Of a stretch of 23,571 nucleotides of DNA, positions 8,571 to 18,772 are shown one piece after another. The stretch is from positions 466,612 through 490,182 of the forward strand of contig WELB01000057.1 of NCBI GenBank assembly GCA_009602725.1. Reading direction: 5' to 3'. This DNA comes from Spirogloea muscicola. Its lineage: Eukaryota; Streptophyta; Zygnematophyceae; Spirogloeales; Spirogloeaceae. How positions within the stretch are numbered: the first letter of the stretch is position 1; the number at the start of each line of letters is the position of its first letter. The notes beneath the pieces are model-generated. The model was not told where the DNA came from. It searched no databases and worked only from the letters and a program-made list of their open reading frames with translations. The position numbers were made by a program, and so were the translations under genes.

Positions 8571-11500
8571 ATGCGCTCCGAGGATGCGGCCGCCGGCGCC
8601 GGCGAGTATGCGCCTCTCGGCGGCGGCGGCGGCGGCGGCGACGGCGGCCTGGAGATGGAGGAGTTCAGCCCGGGGCACCGGTGCGCTGCGGCCTTTGCTG
8701 GCGCCGTTGTCAAGCGAGGCGTCGGCTGGCCTGGTAGTAGCGCCGTCGCAGGGCCCTGACGCCAGCGCGGCGCGGCGCCCAGGCCGGGCAGCGGGGGCGA
8801 CAGCCCGAGCCTCGTGGAGCTGCTGCGCGGCGAGAGCACGCCCTGGCGCGTCCCCGCCGACCTCGACCGCTTCCTCGAGCGCGTCTACCGCTACTACTGC
8901 GACAAGGGCTTCTGGTGCATCCTCACCATGGTGAGCCAGGCCACTCGTTCCGCGCCTCCATCTGATATTCTCTCCTGCCAATTCTTGCTGCCACTGTTAT
9001 AAGCAGTCTCAGCACGTCGTCCTCCTGCAAGCCCTCCCCTGCGAGCACTCTGCGAGAGAGTTTGCAGGTACGTCTTGGCTGTGGGAATTGGTAAGCTGGA
9101 CCCCTTGGCACCTCGCTTTCTTGCGTAGTCTACTGCCATTGCTCTGACTCTTCTCACATCGTCGCTGCACTTGTCTCCTCCTTCGTGTGTACAGGGAATC
9201 CTGGAGCTTCTCACGCTCGGTTTCACCATCGCCTTCTCAGCCCTCCTCCTGCTGGTCATAGATTGGCACGGCCTCCTCAACGCTCGGTGCGGCGTCGCGG
9301 CCGCTGAGCAGGGGTACCCGCCCTGCAACCTCGCGGTGGAGGCAGTGCACGCCCACCCCCTCTCGCCCTTCACCTTTGCCAAGGCCGTGGTGCTCGTCTA
9401 CCTCCTCGTCTTCTCCGTCTACTGGGCCTTCTGCTTCGCCCGCTTCTTTGCGCAGCTTCGAGACGTCTTGGAGATTCGGGACTTCTGCCAGCACAGGTTA
9501 GCTGGCTGTCCCCTTGTCCTCCAACTAAGAAAAATCAGACCCCTCCTTCTGGTGCTATATGAGAGTAGAGGCGTGGGAGCTGAATCTGGGAGCTGTATCT
9601 CTCTTGGAGCTACGAAATGAGAGAACCAGTCGTGGGCGGCATTTGTGCAAGGAAGGACTTGCAGCATCCATTCTCTGCTGTTTTTATTCCTAATGCCGGC
9701 TGTGTTGACATTCTTCACCTATTCACAGTGGATGCCGACTTGTGCAGCTTGGGCATCACTGAGAGGGAGCTACAGACAATGGAATGGCCAGTTGTCCTGG
9801 ACCACCTGACGGCCTTCCAGAGCCGGCGGCCACTGTGCATGGCAAAAGACCTGACGCCGCACGACATGATTTTGCGCATCATGCGCAAAGAGAATTACCT
9901 CGTAGGCATGCTCAACAAGGATGTCCTGGCGTTTCCCTGCCCACCCTGGCTGCCGGGGGTAGAGCGGCGGGCTGGCCGAGGCGTTGCCCTCACCAAAACC
10001 ATGGAGTGGAGCCTCAACTGGTGCATATTGCAGCACATGTTTGACAGGTGTGCGTAGCATGTTGTGATCGAGGGCAAGGGCCGGTGCTCTCTCAAAGGCT
10101 GCAGCAAACTGTTTGTCAAATTGCAGAAAGACATGCTCAGTGGTGCTCGGCTCTTGCAGCTTAGACGACACTCAAGCGCCCAGGTCCTTGTTCTAGCGAA
10201 GATGTGACCACAGTCCTTATGCGTAGCGATACTATGTGACTTGCGTGCAGAAACTTTCTCATCAAGAAGGACTTTGTGGCAGAGCCAGAGGTGCTGAGAA
10301 AGCGCCTGATGGCCGTCGGGTGCACCATGTTGCTACTCTCTCCATTCCTCACCATCTTCATGCTCATCTACTTCTTCCTGCGCAACGCGGAGCAGTTCTA
10401 TCACCAGCCATCCACTGCCGGCTCCAGAAGATGGTCCAACCTCGCACAATGGCGCATACGCGAATTTAACGAGGTTGGTACTTCTACCAAACTTTTGTAG
10501 ATCATGTACACTACCTCCTCCTTCTTAGGTGTTTTGGTTACATCCTACTGGCATCACTGTTGTACAGTCCATCCACATCGTTGTGCAAGTGGCGGATATC
10601 TCTTTGGTAGCATTCCCTTTATGACCCAATCTCATGGTGCTGCAAGGACGTGGACTGAAGTGCCTGCCTGTTCTAATCAGGTGGAACACCTGTTCAACCA
10701 GCGGCTGGACACCAGCTACAAATACGCAGTGGATTACACCAAGCAATTCCCCTCCCACATTCTTTCTATGGTGGCCAAGTTTGTGTCCTTCATTACCGGA
10801 GCTTTTGCTGCGGTCCTTCTCGGCATAGCACTTGTGGACGAGTCCCTTCTGGAGGCGCAGGTGCACAAATGTCCACCCATTGAATCGTCTCATGCGCCCC
10901 TTGCATTTGTTTGACATGGCACTTTTCAAAGGGCGTGTTTCTGGAGAAGCATGAGACAAGTACAGTGCTTGTCAGCTTCCTTCGTCTTTCAGTCCAGACA
11001 GCAGATTTAGCACATCCCTCTTGCTGGCTCCTGAATGTTCAGCAGTCACTTCAACGGGAAAACGGTTGTCTGCATGCCTTGTCGCGCTCGTCTGCTCAGA
11101 GTGTCCCAATGAGGCCCTAAAAACGCGGCATCTGCTTTTGTTAACAGGTTTTCGGAAGGAACCTGTTCTGGTTTGCGGCTATCCTGGGAACAATCTTAGC
11201 TGTGAGTAGGTCTCTAATCATGGAGGAGTGTACAGTATACAACCCAGAGCTAGCCATGGGAAACGTTGTACAGCATACTCATTACCTGCCGAAGCACTGG
11301 CGAGGGCTGGCAGGAGCAGACAGCGTGCGAGCTGAATTTGAGAGCATGTTTCAGGTGAGCGCAAGCAAGCTCTACCAATGTGCGGTGCACTTTACTGGTA
11401 TGGCACGTGAAGTGCAGAATGCCATGGGGATGCAATTGAGGTGGCCTTGTCAATGTTCAGAAGGACTGCTGCTGACATCTTGTCTATGCCCTCATGGTCA

Positions 11501-12915
11501 GTTTAAGGCACTCCTTTTCTTTGAGGAGATGCTCTCCATCTATACCACGCCATTTATTCTTTGGTTCTTCCTTCCTGAGGTACTGTCACTATTTCTGACC
11601 CTGCAGATCGATCTGCTCAGAATACTACTGCTATTTGCATTAGGTGCCTCACTTGTCATTATGTTGTCTTGCCTGATGACATGAAGTTGATTAAGGAGTG
11701 CAGCCTTGGACTTCATGAATCTGCATCTGCAGAAATTGGTGATATCTAATGATGCTGACTATGGCTCTGTTTTCAATATCAGTGTGTGGACAGGGTGCTA
11801 CAGTTTGTACAGGACTTTACCGTGCATGTAGATGGTGTTGGTCACGTCTGTAGCCTGAGTGCATTTGACTTTGCCAGCCATGGGAATGCCAATTATGGAT
11901 CACCATTGCATACAGGCAGGCATCAGCGCTCGTCGCAGGGGAAGATGGAGAAGTCATTCCTCAGGTCTGCTGGCCTCCTGCAATCCTGAAGCTGCAAGTT
12001 GCACTTGATTGTACCTGACTGTCTCCTACTCTAGTGCAACCTTAGGCAGTCCTTGTCAGCGGATGGTAGAGGTGGACTCAGCTGTTATTTTCATGTTTCT
12101 GGAGTAAGAGGATATTCCTCTCATACCTTCATGGTTTTTGGATCCTTGCCAGCTTTAAGAGTCACTATCCAAAGTGGGAGCCCGATGAGCATGGCCAGCA
12201 CTTCCTCTCCACCATCACCGGCTTTCGCATCCTCCAGGAGGAGAGCCAGATCATGGAGTCCAAGCACTCCTTGCAGCAGGCGACACTGCTGCCGGCGTTG
12301 CTGAGTGGGGCTACCGCTTCCTCTGTCCGCTTGGACAATCCTGGCAACCAAAGGTTGGGCCACGTGATCCCAGGCTCGCACGGGAGGAGTTTCTTTCCAG
12401 AGCAGAGTCATGGGCCAGGCAGTGCTGTGGAGAGCCATCAGGTGGGGTTGATCTCAGTCACAAATCTCGAGCAGGTGCAGCAGCTGCACTGGCTCAACAA
12501 GTATTACTTGGCCAGATCAGCTATGCAAGCATCAGCCCTGCAGCCACAAGGGCCGGGCAGTGCGCTTGGCCACGTAGATGAGCTTCCTCACGTCGAGGCT
12601 ACCTCTGAATGGAGGAGACTCCCAGTTGTTGGACTCGCTGCAGAAGGGATGCGGTTCCAAGAACCTCCTTCCTTAGGAGGTGCCAGCTCGAGTGATGGCA
12701 GGAGCTGCAGCAGGGGGGAGTCGGAGGTGGCTGTGCAGGCTGGGGAGAACGAGTGGGCGCCCATGACTAGTGGTGGCAGTGCAGATGATTTTGCATTGGG
12801 TGCTGATTTCGCGCTTGGTGATAGTGGCCAGGAGAGCCGGCGGTATCTCTCAGCAGACCTCGAGGAGCAGGAGCGGCACTGGTCTAGCCCCCCACCTCCC
12901 GAGGGCCTTAGATGA
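8571..12915 (+). CDS. ATG9: Autophagy protein 9 (ATG9), membrane lipid scramblase
   Basis: Proposed exons: 8571-8680, 8783-8930, 9195-9496, 9748-10047, 10251-10473, 10681-10860, 11148-11354, 11502-11579, 11783-11964, 12153-12915. Phases agree throughout; the product has 830 residues, usual for the family. ATG9 is the multispanning scramblase on Golgi/endosome-derived vesicles that seeds the autophagosome membrane. Family segments seen in order: LDRFLERVYRYYCDKGFWCI; hydrophobic segments at ~87-110, ~147-170, ~306-331, ~393-412 and ~424-440; LGITERELQTMEW after residue 187; NFLIKKDF; THYLPKHW; FFEEMLSIYTTPFILWFFLP; ASHGNANYGS; GKMEKSF with FKSHYPKW. The N-terminus is short with a Gly run; the last ~230 residues are low-complexity and Ser/Gly/Glu-rich. 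At exon 4 the second AG (9747) is chosen because only it keeps the frame. A GTGAGT inside exon 7 (11202) could act as an alternative donor. Confidence 0.95.
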
Positions 12916-13689
12916 GGATGTTGCGGAGGTTGCAATTGGCTCCGAGCAAAGCTCTCGGCCTTTTGACTGAGCGTAGAAGCTCATAGATGCCCGCTTAAGG
13001 ACGTTCGAGTCAATCACAGTGCCTCAAAAGCTGTTACTGCAGCAGCTTGAGCGCCCATCACAGGCCGACCACATTCTTTGGCACCGCTAAAGGTGTTGCC
13101 CGTATAGCTTTCTATCAGCATGAGCTTCTAGTCAAAGCCACCCAACTGGCTGGAGATCTGTGCACTTGACTTGACCAAGGCCCCTCTGCATTGGCACGTC
13201 TGCAGTTCCTCCCAATCCACTGAGCCGGAGTGGCGCTAAGTCATGGTTCTATGGAGACGGCCTGCTAGCTACTTGCCGAGCTGCACCGTATGCTCTGCTG
13301 TCTTGCGTGTGACCTGGGTGAAGGGCTATTGAGCAAGTCCATCCACTCAGGCCATTCACTGAATAGAGCCAAAGCCAGGAAAGGGCGTTCACAGCAAAGG
13401 GCGCCCAATGCTCGTCAGCTTCAAAGAACAGAGTTGCATGGAGCGTGATCCTGTCCAACCACAGCTTTCTTCAACTTAGCGCCAACAAGCCAGCTGCCGG
13501 TCCACTGACGAGGGAAGAAGGACTCTTCCAGTAGCACCAGCGTGCTGGTCGTGCATTAGCCCAGGCTAATGCCTTCCGTGGTGATGGTTTGCCGCCTCAG
13601 AATAGCTTGTCAGATATGCATGTGTTCGCTCGGGGATATTATTGTTCCCCCTAGCCAGCTCATTACCCAATTAACAGGACATTTGCAAG

Positions 13690-13738
13690 GCTAGAATTGG
13701 CCTCCCATTCAATTTCATGAGCACCGCGCGCCTTCTGT
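13690..13738 (+). repeat. Inverted-repeat arm, left
   Basis: This arm matches the reverse complement of about 14235-14288, roughly 85 percent by eye with one or two indels. Shared core motifs are TGGCCTCCC, TTTCATG and CCGCGCGCCTT. A related motif, CATGCGCCCCGCGC, also stands at 18126-18139. Confidence 0.6.
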
Positions 13739-13749
13739 CTTCCAGGAAA

Positions 13750-13921
13750 ATCTTGTGTATTTGAAACAAACGAGGGCCAATGGCCAAGTACAAAGGCAAG
13801 CACATCTCTAGACCTACATAACCTTCAGCAAATTGACCCGCTCAGTAACCACGGGTCAAAACATAAAGGTCGCTAATCGATGCCTGGATACTAGATGTCG
13901 GATAAGAAGCCCTTCTGCCAC
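13750..13921 (+). repeat. Dispersed ~170-bp repeat, copy 2
   Basis: Same-orientation partner of 2321-2490. Here the internal palindrome is perfect: TTGACCC and GGGTCAA arms around a 13-base loop. The block ends three bases before the minus-strand reverse-transcriptase tail, in the position of that element's 3' untranslated end. Confidence 0.75.
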
Positions 13922-13924
13922 CAA

Positions 13925-14281
13925 CTAGAGCTCGCCCAGCTTTCTGGTGCAAGGCATTAGCCTGAGCAGACAGGCCGAAACTCGTCGTCGCAAGAAAGAC
14001 AGATATGCAGCTTGCAAGCACATCTCAGCCGGGAACACATCTGCTCGTCGAGGGTAGCCTAGATTGGCAATGTTGTGGAGGAGGGTGTGGAAACGCGAAC
14101 CCAGACAGCCAAAAGTGTCAACTGCAGCTGGCAGGAGCTGATCGCACCGGGGGTAGTCGGAGCAGTGCTGTAGCTTTCTCTGCTCTGCAATGCCCACTGC
14201 GTGGCCAGCGATATTTAAGGTAGTGTTTGAAGTAGAGGGAAGGCGCGCGGGGCGCATGAAACGAAAGGGAGGCCAGTTCAA
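13925..14281 (-). pseudogene. Retrotransposon remnant: C-terminal tail after a reverse transcriptase
   Basis: A minus-strand open stretch of about 118 codons reads AGHAVGIAEQRKL, then LLPAAVDTFGCLGSRFHTLL, then FLRRRVSACLLRL. This order (Ala-rich AE..K, a P.A.ETFG.LG-like segment, then an FLR.RVS..L.R helix) is typical of the region after the RT domain in plant and algal non-LTR retroelements. No RT catalytic motif, endonuclease or nucleocapsid region is present nearby. It is therefore a 5'-truncated, probably dead copy. Recognition is from family knowledge, not a search. The N-terminal ~20 codons coincide with an inverted-repeat arm and may not be original coding sequence. Confidence 0.55.
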
Positions 14282-14288
14282 GCCAGTA
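14235..14288 (-). repeat. Inverted-repeat arm, right
   Basis: Partner of 13690-13738. Read on the minus strand it shows TGGCCTCCCTTTC, then CATGCGCCCCGCGCGCC. Confidence 0.6.
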
Positions 14289-14507
14289 CATTGTTTAGGG
14301 GAAGGCTACTGCAGACTAAACAAGGCTAAATATACCTAAAGTAAGGTGCCTAAGGTGACATCAATACCCACGGATGAGCACAAACAAATCTGACAAGCTA
14401 ACTTGGGCAGCTGGAGCGCCGCCACGAAAGCCGGAGGCCTGACTTAGAGCGAGTAGAGGGCGATGACGGCTGCGATTGGCACGGAAGCCAGTGGCCCGAC
14501 TTCAGTC

Positions 14508-14599
14508 AAGCGGCTGCTGATATTAAAAAATCGGCTGTAAACTGCCAGCCAGATGCATACAGGTGTTCATGACGGAGCCGTAGGCTAGGCAGACAGGGC
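14508..14599 (-). repeat. 92-bp dispersed block, minus-strand copy
   Basis: The reverse complement of this block matches 18002-18093 base for base over 92 positions with no indel and about six mismatches (roughly 93 percent by eye). The shared core includes GGCTCCGTCATGAACACCTG and TATCAGCAGCCGCTT. Confidence 0.85.
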
Positions 14600-15005
14600 A
14601 GACAGGCCGACTTGGAGCAACAGCGGCAGCGCTTCTCGCACCCCCCACCCGCGCCATCCCAGGCTGCAACTGGCCGCGCGCCGCCGGCGCCGCCGCCTCC
14701 TCCGCCGCCGGCCCTGCGGCTTCCGTGCCGGCATCCGCGGGCCGTCGCCTACGTCGCCGCGCAGCTCACGCTCGCGCGGTCCCGACGGCGCGGTCCTGCG
14801 AAGCGCCGAGGTCGAGCTTCTGCTCAGCGCCGCTCGCAGCCAGGTGTCCGGCTGTCGGGCTTCCGGCGGCAGCTGGCCAGGCCGCGGGAGTTCAGGAGAC
14901 CTGGTGGTGGCGGCCGCCGCTGTGCGCTCCAGCGTCTTCTCGAGTTAGGCCAATGCCTTGGCCTCTCAAAAGTGCGACTTGAGTGGAGCGAGTACAGCAC
15001 CGATC

Positions 15006-17095
15006 ATGGGGTCGGCATCTCTTCCGGGCGATGTTGCACTGGCAGCCTTCTGCAGGTGAGGCGATAGTCGGTGCCGATCGGCCGAGGCTGCTAGCTGTGA
15101 GGAATATGGCTGGAATAGTGTGATTAGCTGATGCATTGGGCACACTCAGCAGATAGCCAGCAGATAGGCAGTCTGCACATGGTGCGGGCTTTGCCTCTTC
15201 ATTCAGGGGCGTCTTGTCTCGTGAGCAAGCACATTGTCAATATGCATCAAGAAGGTCGACAGTCTGTCTCATGCCTCAGCCACGAGCTCACTGTCCAACT
15301 AAAGCTGCTGCTCTGATGAGTTCAGGGAACAGCCGTCATCTAGGGTCATGACTGCAGACTTGAATTCCATCTTGGAGGTTATAGCTGCTACAGGCAAATA
15401 CTGGTACGTCAGGCTGATCCGTCGGGAGATAGCAGCCTCTCTGCTGTAGGATGCCAGTGCAGTATGGTCAAGGAGGTCCACCTTGTCTACTTGCTTGTGA
15501 GTAGTTGAAGAGCAGCATACAGCCCTCACTTTCCACCTTGCTACTACATTCACTGTCTGTAGGCACGACTGGTCTCAGCTCAGGAAGCTTCTGGCATTCA
15601 GGCTGGATCAGCTACTACAGGAATATAACAGGCAGCGCACGAGCGTAGAGGTCGGGCCGCCACCACCACTGGTTACTGGGGAGAGCTTTGACGAGCTGGA
15701 GCAGCGCTTACAAAATGGTGGGCAGGTCACACCCAACATTCTGTTCAATGCTGTGGACCTTGCTTGTGCACACGGCGCTTGTCTTTTACCCTCCTTTGAT
15801 GTCTCCCCCATCAAAGTCCTCGGTGGATGCATGATCGACAGTGTTGCTACGATCGGGCGTGAGGCAACTGATTCTTAAGCACCTTGTTGTCCTGGCTTGC
15901 ATCAGCTCTGGAGGGGTTTGCAGAAGGTCCTCCTTTCACCTGTCAGCGTCTATGTGAGGCAAGAATTTTCCATCATGTGTTGAAGTGTTCCGCCACATAG
16001 CCATGAGCTGAAGAAGACCATGGGAATGGCATCTCTTAGGGACGTCTCAGCATCAGGCAATGACTGAAATGCTTACTTTTCCAATGAGGATGCAGGTGCT
16101 ATTGCATCCTCACGACACATACCGGACGCTTGACAAATTTGCGCTTGCCATCGAAAAAGTGAGTCTTACTTCTGTAGGTCCTTGCCGCAGCAACAATGCT
16201 ACATTCAGGTTGCTGAAGGGCTTGCTCTGACTGACCCCAAGAGACAGCACAGCTGATGTGAAGCTTGTGCAATGTGCAGCTCTTGATGGTTACAAGTTCA
16301 GCAGCCATTTGTACAAGTCCTTATCCCTCCCTACCTCTACCTGAACCTCCCATTCCGCAAGAGGGATCGGATGGTTTCCCTTCACCAAAGGCCATGGATA
16401 CAAGCCAAAATGAGTCGGTAAACACAGCTGGACTGGGCACCCTTCGCAACCCTCAGCATGACAACACTCTGGAGGCTGTCGCCATGCAGTTGGACCGCAG
16501 GCAGAACAACATGCCACCACTCTCTGTCATCGAGACAGGGAATGCTTCGTCCTCTATTCCAGTCCCAGTGGAGCCGGCCAACGTGGATCCCTTTGGAGCA
16601 TCTGACAATGGAAGTAGCAGACAAGTTGGAGAGAGAAAGCCTCTTCCACCTGGTGCTAGCTCAATGCCAGCTATTGGATTGCCAAGGCCAGACCATGAGA
16701 CTCATGCAGAGGCAACAGGGCCCCAGTTCATGGTTGCAGCCACAGATAGCACTACCAATAAGCATGCAGATGTCCCAGCAAGCAATTCACCGACATCCGC
16801 AGCAGAGACAGACGGTGCTGCAGTGCCAGCGTCACAGGAGGCATCAGGCTGTGAAGTGGAGACCGAAAGGCTACATGTAGGTGGTCCAATGGATGCAGGT
16901 ACAAGTCCGACAAGACCTGAAGGGGCAGGTGACAGTTTTGCAGGTGGCCAGCATAGCCCGGCAGACCTGCATCCTGGAGCAGGAGAAGCAAATGCAGACA
17001 GCTTAGAGGAGAGTCGAAAGAGGATGCGGGATGACAGCACTCTGGATGTTATAGCAGGCGCCCAAGTACAGCAGCCAGGCACAGCGCAGTCTTAA
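15006..17095 (+). CDS. PPP4R2: Serine/threonine-protein phosphatase 4 regulatory subunit 2 (PPP4R2 family)
   Basis: Proposed exons: 15006-15055, 15344-15403, 15563-15717, 15906-15958, 16096-16158 and 16280-17095, giving 398 residues with agreeing phases. PPP4R2 joins the PP4 catalytic subunit and PPP4R3 in a nuclear complex acting in DNA-damage response and related dephosphorylation. Family signature in order: LNSILEVIAATGKYW-HDWSQL, LLAFRLDQLLQEY, GESFDELEQRL, EGFAEGPPFTCQRLCE, TYRTLDKFALAIEK and LLMVTSS, all within residues ~20-135. The rest is low-complexity, Ser/Pro/Gln-rich, with a basic RKRMRDDS near the end that may serve nuclear import. The intron at 15959 is GC-AG. The start is uncertain: Met at 15006 needs the GTGAGG donor at 15056, whereas Met at 15348 would give a protein shorter by 18 residues. 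A TGTAA at 17308 is a possible polyadenylation signal. Confidence 0.88.
15959..16095 (+). other. GC-AG intron in PPP4R2
   Basis: The conserved RLCE-VLLHP junction needs exon 4 to end in GAG at 15958 with an intron starting GCAAGA. The GTGAGG four bases upstream would shift the frame and reach a stop within the next exon. The acceptor is TGCAG at 16095. Confidence 0.78.
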
Positions 17096-17307
17096 TCTCA
17101 CATATGTCGCTTGCAGCAGACAGTTATTTGCACTCTTGCTCGAGTATTTGAGACAACGGCTGCTTGAGACAGGTTGGCATGTCCACCGAAGAGAAAGCGC
17201 ACTACTCACTTGCTGAGGCGTGTGCTATTTCTGCAATCTATTGCATAGCTGAACGTCAGAGAGACGTCAAGGGTAGATTCATAGCTGCAGGCTGGTTAGC
17301 AGCGCCT

Positions 17308-17312
17308 TGTAA
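17308..17312 (+). terminator. Possible polyadenylation signal TGTAA
   Basis: TGTAA is the usual chlorophyte polyadenylation signal. This one lies about 213 bases after the PPP4R2 stop. A five-base match alone is weak evidence. Confidence 0.3.
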
Positions 17313-17831
17313 TAGGATCACAAGTAACACGTGCGTCTTGACAATGACAGATAGCACAGTCAGGCCCTTTCATGCTCGTCCTACATAGACTGTGCGCCAT
17401 GCTTAGCTACTGGGAGGACAAGCGGATGACTTAGCAGCATTCTGAGCAGATGGAGTTGGCTCAGTGACACGCCGGCCCGATTGATGATCCACAAGGGGTG
17501 TGGGTAGGCGGGCTGGGTAAATCCGACTGCAAAGTGAGGGACAGTTGTCCCATATTATTGAGGTTAAAGATAATCTTAGCAGAGGCCTTGCTTAGTAAAG
17601 TAAGAAGGTCCAGATGGCCGAGAGGCGCTAAATTCCTGTGGAAGAGGCTGGTGGCTGTGGAAGTGAAAAGGCTGTGAAAGGCCCCGAAAACGTGGGCAGA
17701 GAGGAAAGTCAAAAGGGCGGAAGGGCCAGAGGGAAGGGTCTCCGCCGTCTGTTTCACCTCAGCCGATGTTTGGATGTTCTTCGGTCTTCCGACACACTGT
17801 ACCGTACTGTACTTACGCCATCCGGGGCCTC

Positions 17832-17960
17832 CAGACCATGTCCATTGCTTTTTGGGCTGGCCTCTCACAGCCACCAGTCAGTTGTGGAAGCGCTGTTCTT
17901 CACTTACTGGCTGGCCTTTTGGCCTCCCTTTCATTTGGCTTTGCCAGCCCCTCTTCTCAG
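17832..17960 (+). repeat. Hairpin repeat units, degenerate
   Basis: A TGTCCATTGCTTTTTGGGCTGG unit, split here by mismatches in the right arm (CACAGCC), lies at 17840-17872. A second partial copy, TTTGGCTTTGCCAGCCCCTC, lies at 17935-17954. Both resemble 2607-2650. Confidence 0.55.
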
Positions 17961-18001
17961 CTCATCTGACTTCCTACTGCTGACACGGGGGTATTGAGGG
18001 C

Positions 18002-18139
18002 GCCCTGTCTGCCTAGCCTTTGGCTCCGTCATGAACACCTGTATGCATCTGGCTGGCATTTCACAGCCGATTCTTTCATATCAGCAGCCGCTTTCTTCTC
18101 AATGGGCGAGCACCTTCTTTCATTCCATGCGCCCCGCGC
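18002..18139 (+). repeat. 92-bp block plus CTCAATGGGCGAGC and GCGCCCCGCGC motifs, plus-strand copy
   Basis: Bases 18002-18093 are the partner of 14508-14599. They are followed by CTCAATGGGCGAG at 18098-18110 and by CATGCGCCCCGCGC at 18126-18139. On the minus strand near 14599-14235 the 92-bp block is likewise followed by the CATGCGCCCCGCGC motif, with a longer gap. The two sites thus look like related element copies in opposite orientation. Confidence 0.7.
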
Positions 18140-18306
18140 TGTCGCGACGCCGGCGCGGGCGCGAAGCCTCGCCCGGCCCGTTGGGGTGGAGGGGAGGGGG
18201 CCCCGCCGGGCCGGCTTGAAAGCGGCCGGCGGGCGGGCGCGGCGGGAGGCGAGGGGCCAGACCGGGCTGCAGAGGCGGCGCCGGGGAGGGGGGGAGCGCC
18301 CCCCGC

Positions 18307-18329
18307 GAGGAGGGAGGGAGGGAGGGAGG
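18307..18329 (+). repeat. (GGGA)n tract
   Basis: Four consecutive GGGA units within a purine-only tract give several GGG runs one base apart, a potential G-quadruplex. It abuts the start of the next hairpin-repeat copy. Confidence 0.7.
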
Positions 18330-18447
18330 TGTGCTTTGGTTTCTTAGCGCTTCCTCTGGCTTCCTCTGGCCCCCTTCTCGTTCTTTGTTCATTCTTTTTT
18401 GGGCTGGCTTGTCCAGCCCCTATCCTCAATGGGCGAGCCCTTTCTTC
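18330..18447 (+). repeat. Composite pyrimidine-rich hairpin repeat, copy 2
   Basis: Matches the 2501-2580 block and then jumps to the CTCAATGGGCGAGCCC end motif (18425-18440). CTTCCTCTGG is duplicated in tandem, unlike in the first copy. The hairpin (GGGCTGGCTTGTCCAGCCC) is at about 18400-18418. The copy ends at an ambiguous base. Confidence 0.7.
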
Positions 18448-18448
18448 N
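18448..18448. other. Ambiguous base (N)
   Basis: This is the only non-ACGT base I see in the window. It lies exactly where the repeat copy meets GC-rich sequence, so it may mark a low-confidence assembly join. Confidence 0.95.
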
Positions 18449-18772
18449 CCGCGCGCCATCAGCGCCTCCTTGGAGCGCCCGGCTGGCAGCTGGCGACGGG
18501 CCGAGCGCCTGCCGCGCAGCTTGCCGTTGCCGCACGGAGCGACCGGCGCCGGCCGCCGCTCGCCCGCCGCGGCGGCGGCGCGCGACCGCAAGTCGAGAGC
18601 GTGATCCAGTGGCGGGGCTGTTGCTCTCGCTTCTCCATGCCAGTGCGAACAACGGCAGTTGGCTCGTCACGTCGTCGGCCAGGCCCCTGCACTCCTGGCA
18701 CCTGGAGACGTCTGAGCCTGTGTAGGAGGAAGTGCGTCCGCTGATCGCAGGCGCCAGCCCTTGGACGCCACC

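Larger units (their letters stand above)
12916..15005. other. Intergenic region: ATG9 3' flank, retroelement debris, GC-rich island
   Basis: Bases 12916-13680 look like ATG9 3' flank and unique spacer with no supported gene. From 13690 to 14600 the DNA is a mosaic of repeats and a decayed reverse-transcriptase tail, listed separately. From 14620 to 14960 it is very GC-rich and likely the 5' island of PPP4R2. The 151-codon + frame across the island (14612-15067) has no recognisable domain, and I leave it uncalled. Confidence 0.6.
17096..18772. other. Intergenic region: PPP4R2 3' flank, repeat cluster, GC-rich island
   Basis: Bases 17096-17640 are likely the 3' untranslated region and flank of PPP4R2. 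Bases 17641-17830 hold nothing I recognise. Bases 17832-18140 and 18330-18447 carry copies of the hairpin and 92-bp repeats. Bases 18140-18330 and 18449-18610 are very GC-rich and probably form the 5' island of the transporter gene, split by a repeat copy. No supported coding gene lies here. Confidence 0.6.

Noticed and set aside
8120-8981. Long minus-strand frames (239 and 282 codons) antisense to the ATG9 5' end
   Set aside because: Composition-driven Ala/Arg/Pro runs with no domain, lying over genuine ATG9 exons and CGG repeats.
9729-9747. First AG acceptor (9728) for ATG9 exon 4
   Set aside because: It breaks the phase; the second AG at 9747 restores the conserved CQHSLGITERELQ reading.
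14612-15067. 151-codon + frame upstream of PPP4R2
   Set aside because: Arg/Pro-rich GC-island composition, no domain, and not in phase with the PPP4R2 exons.
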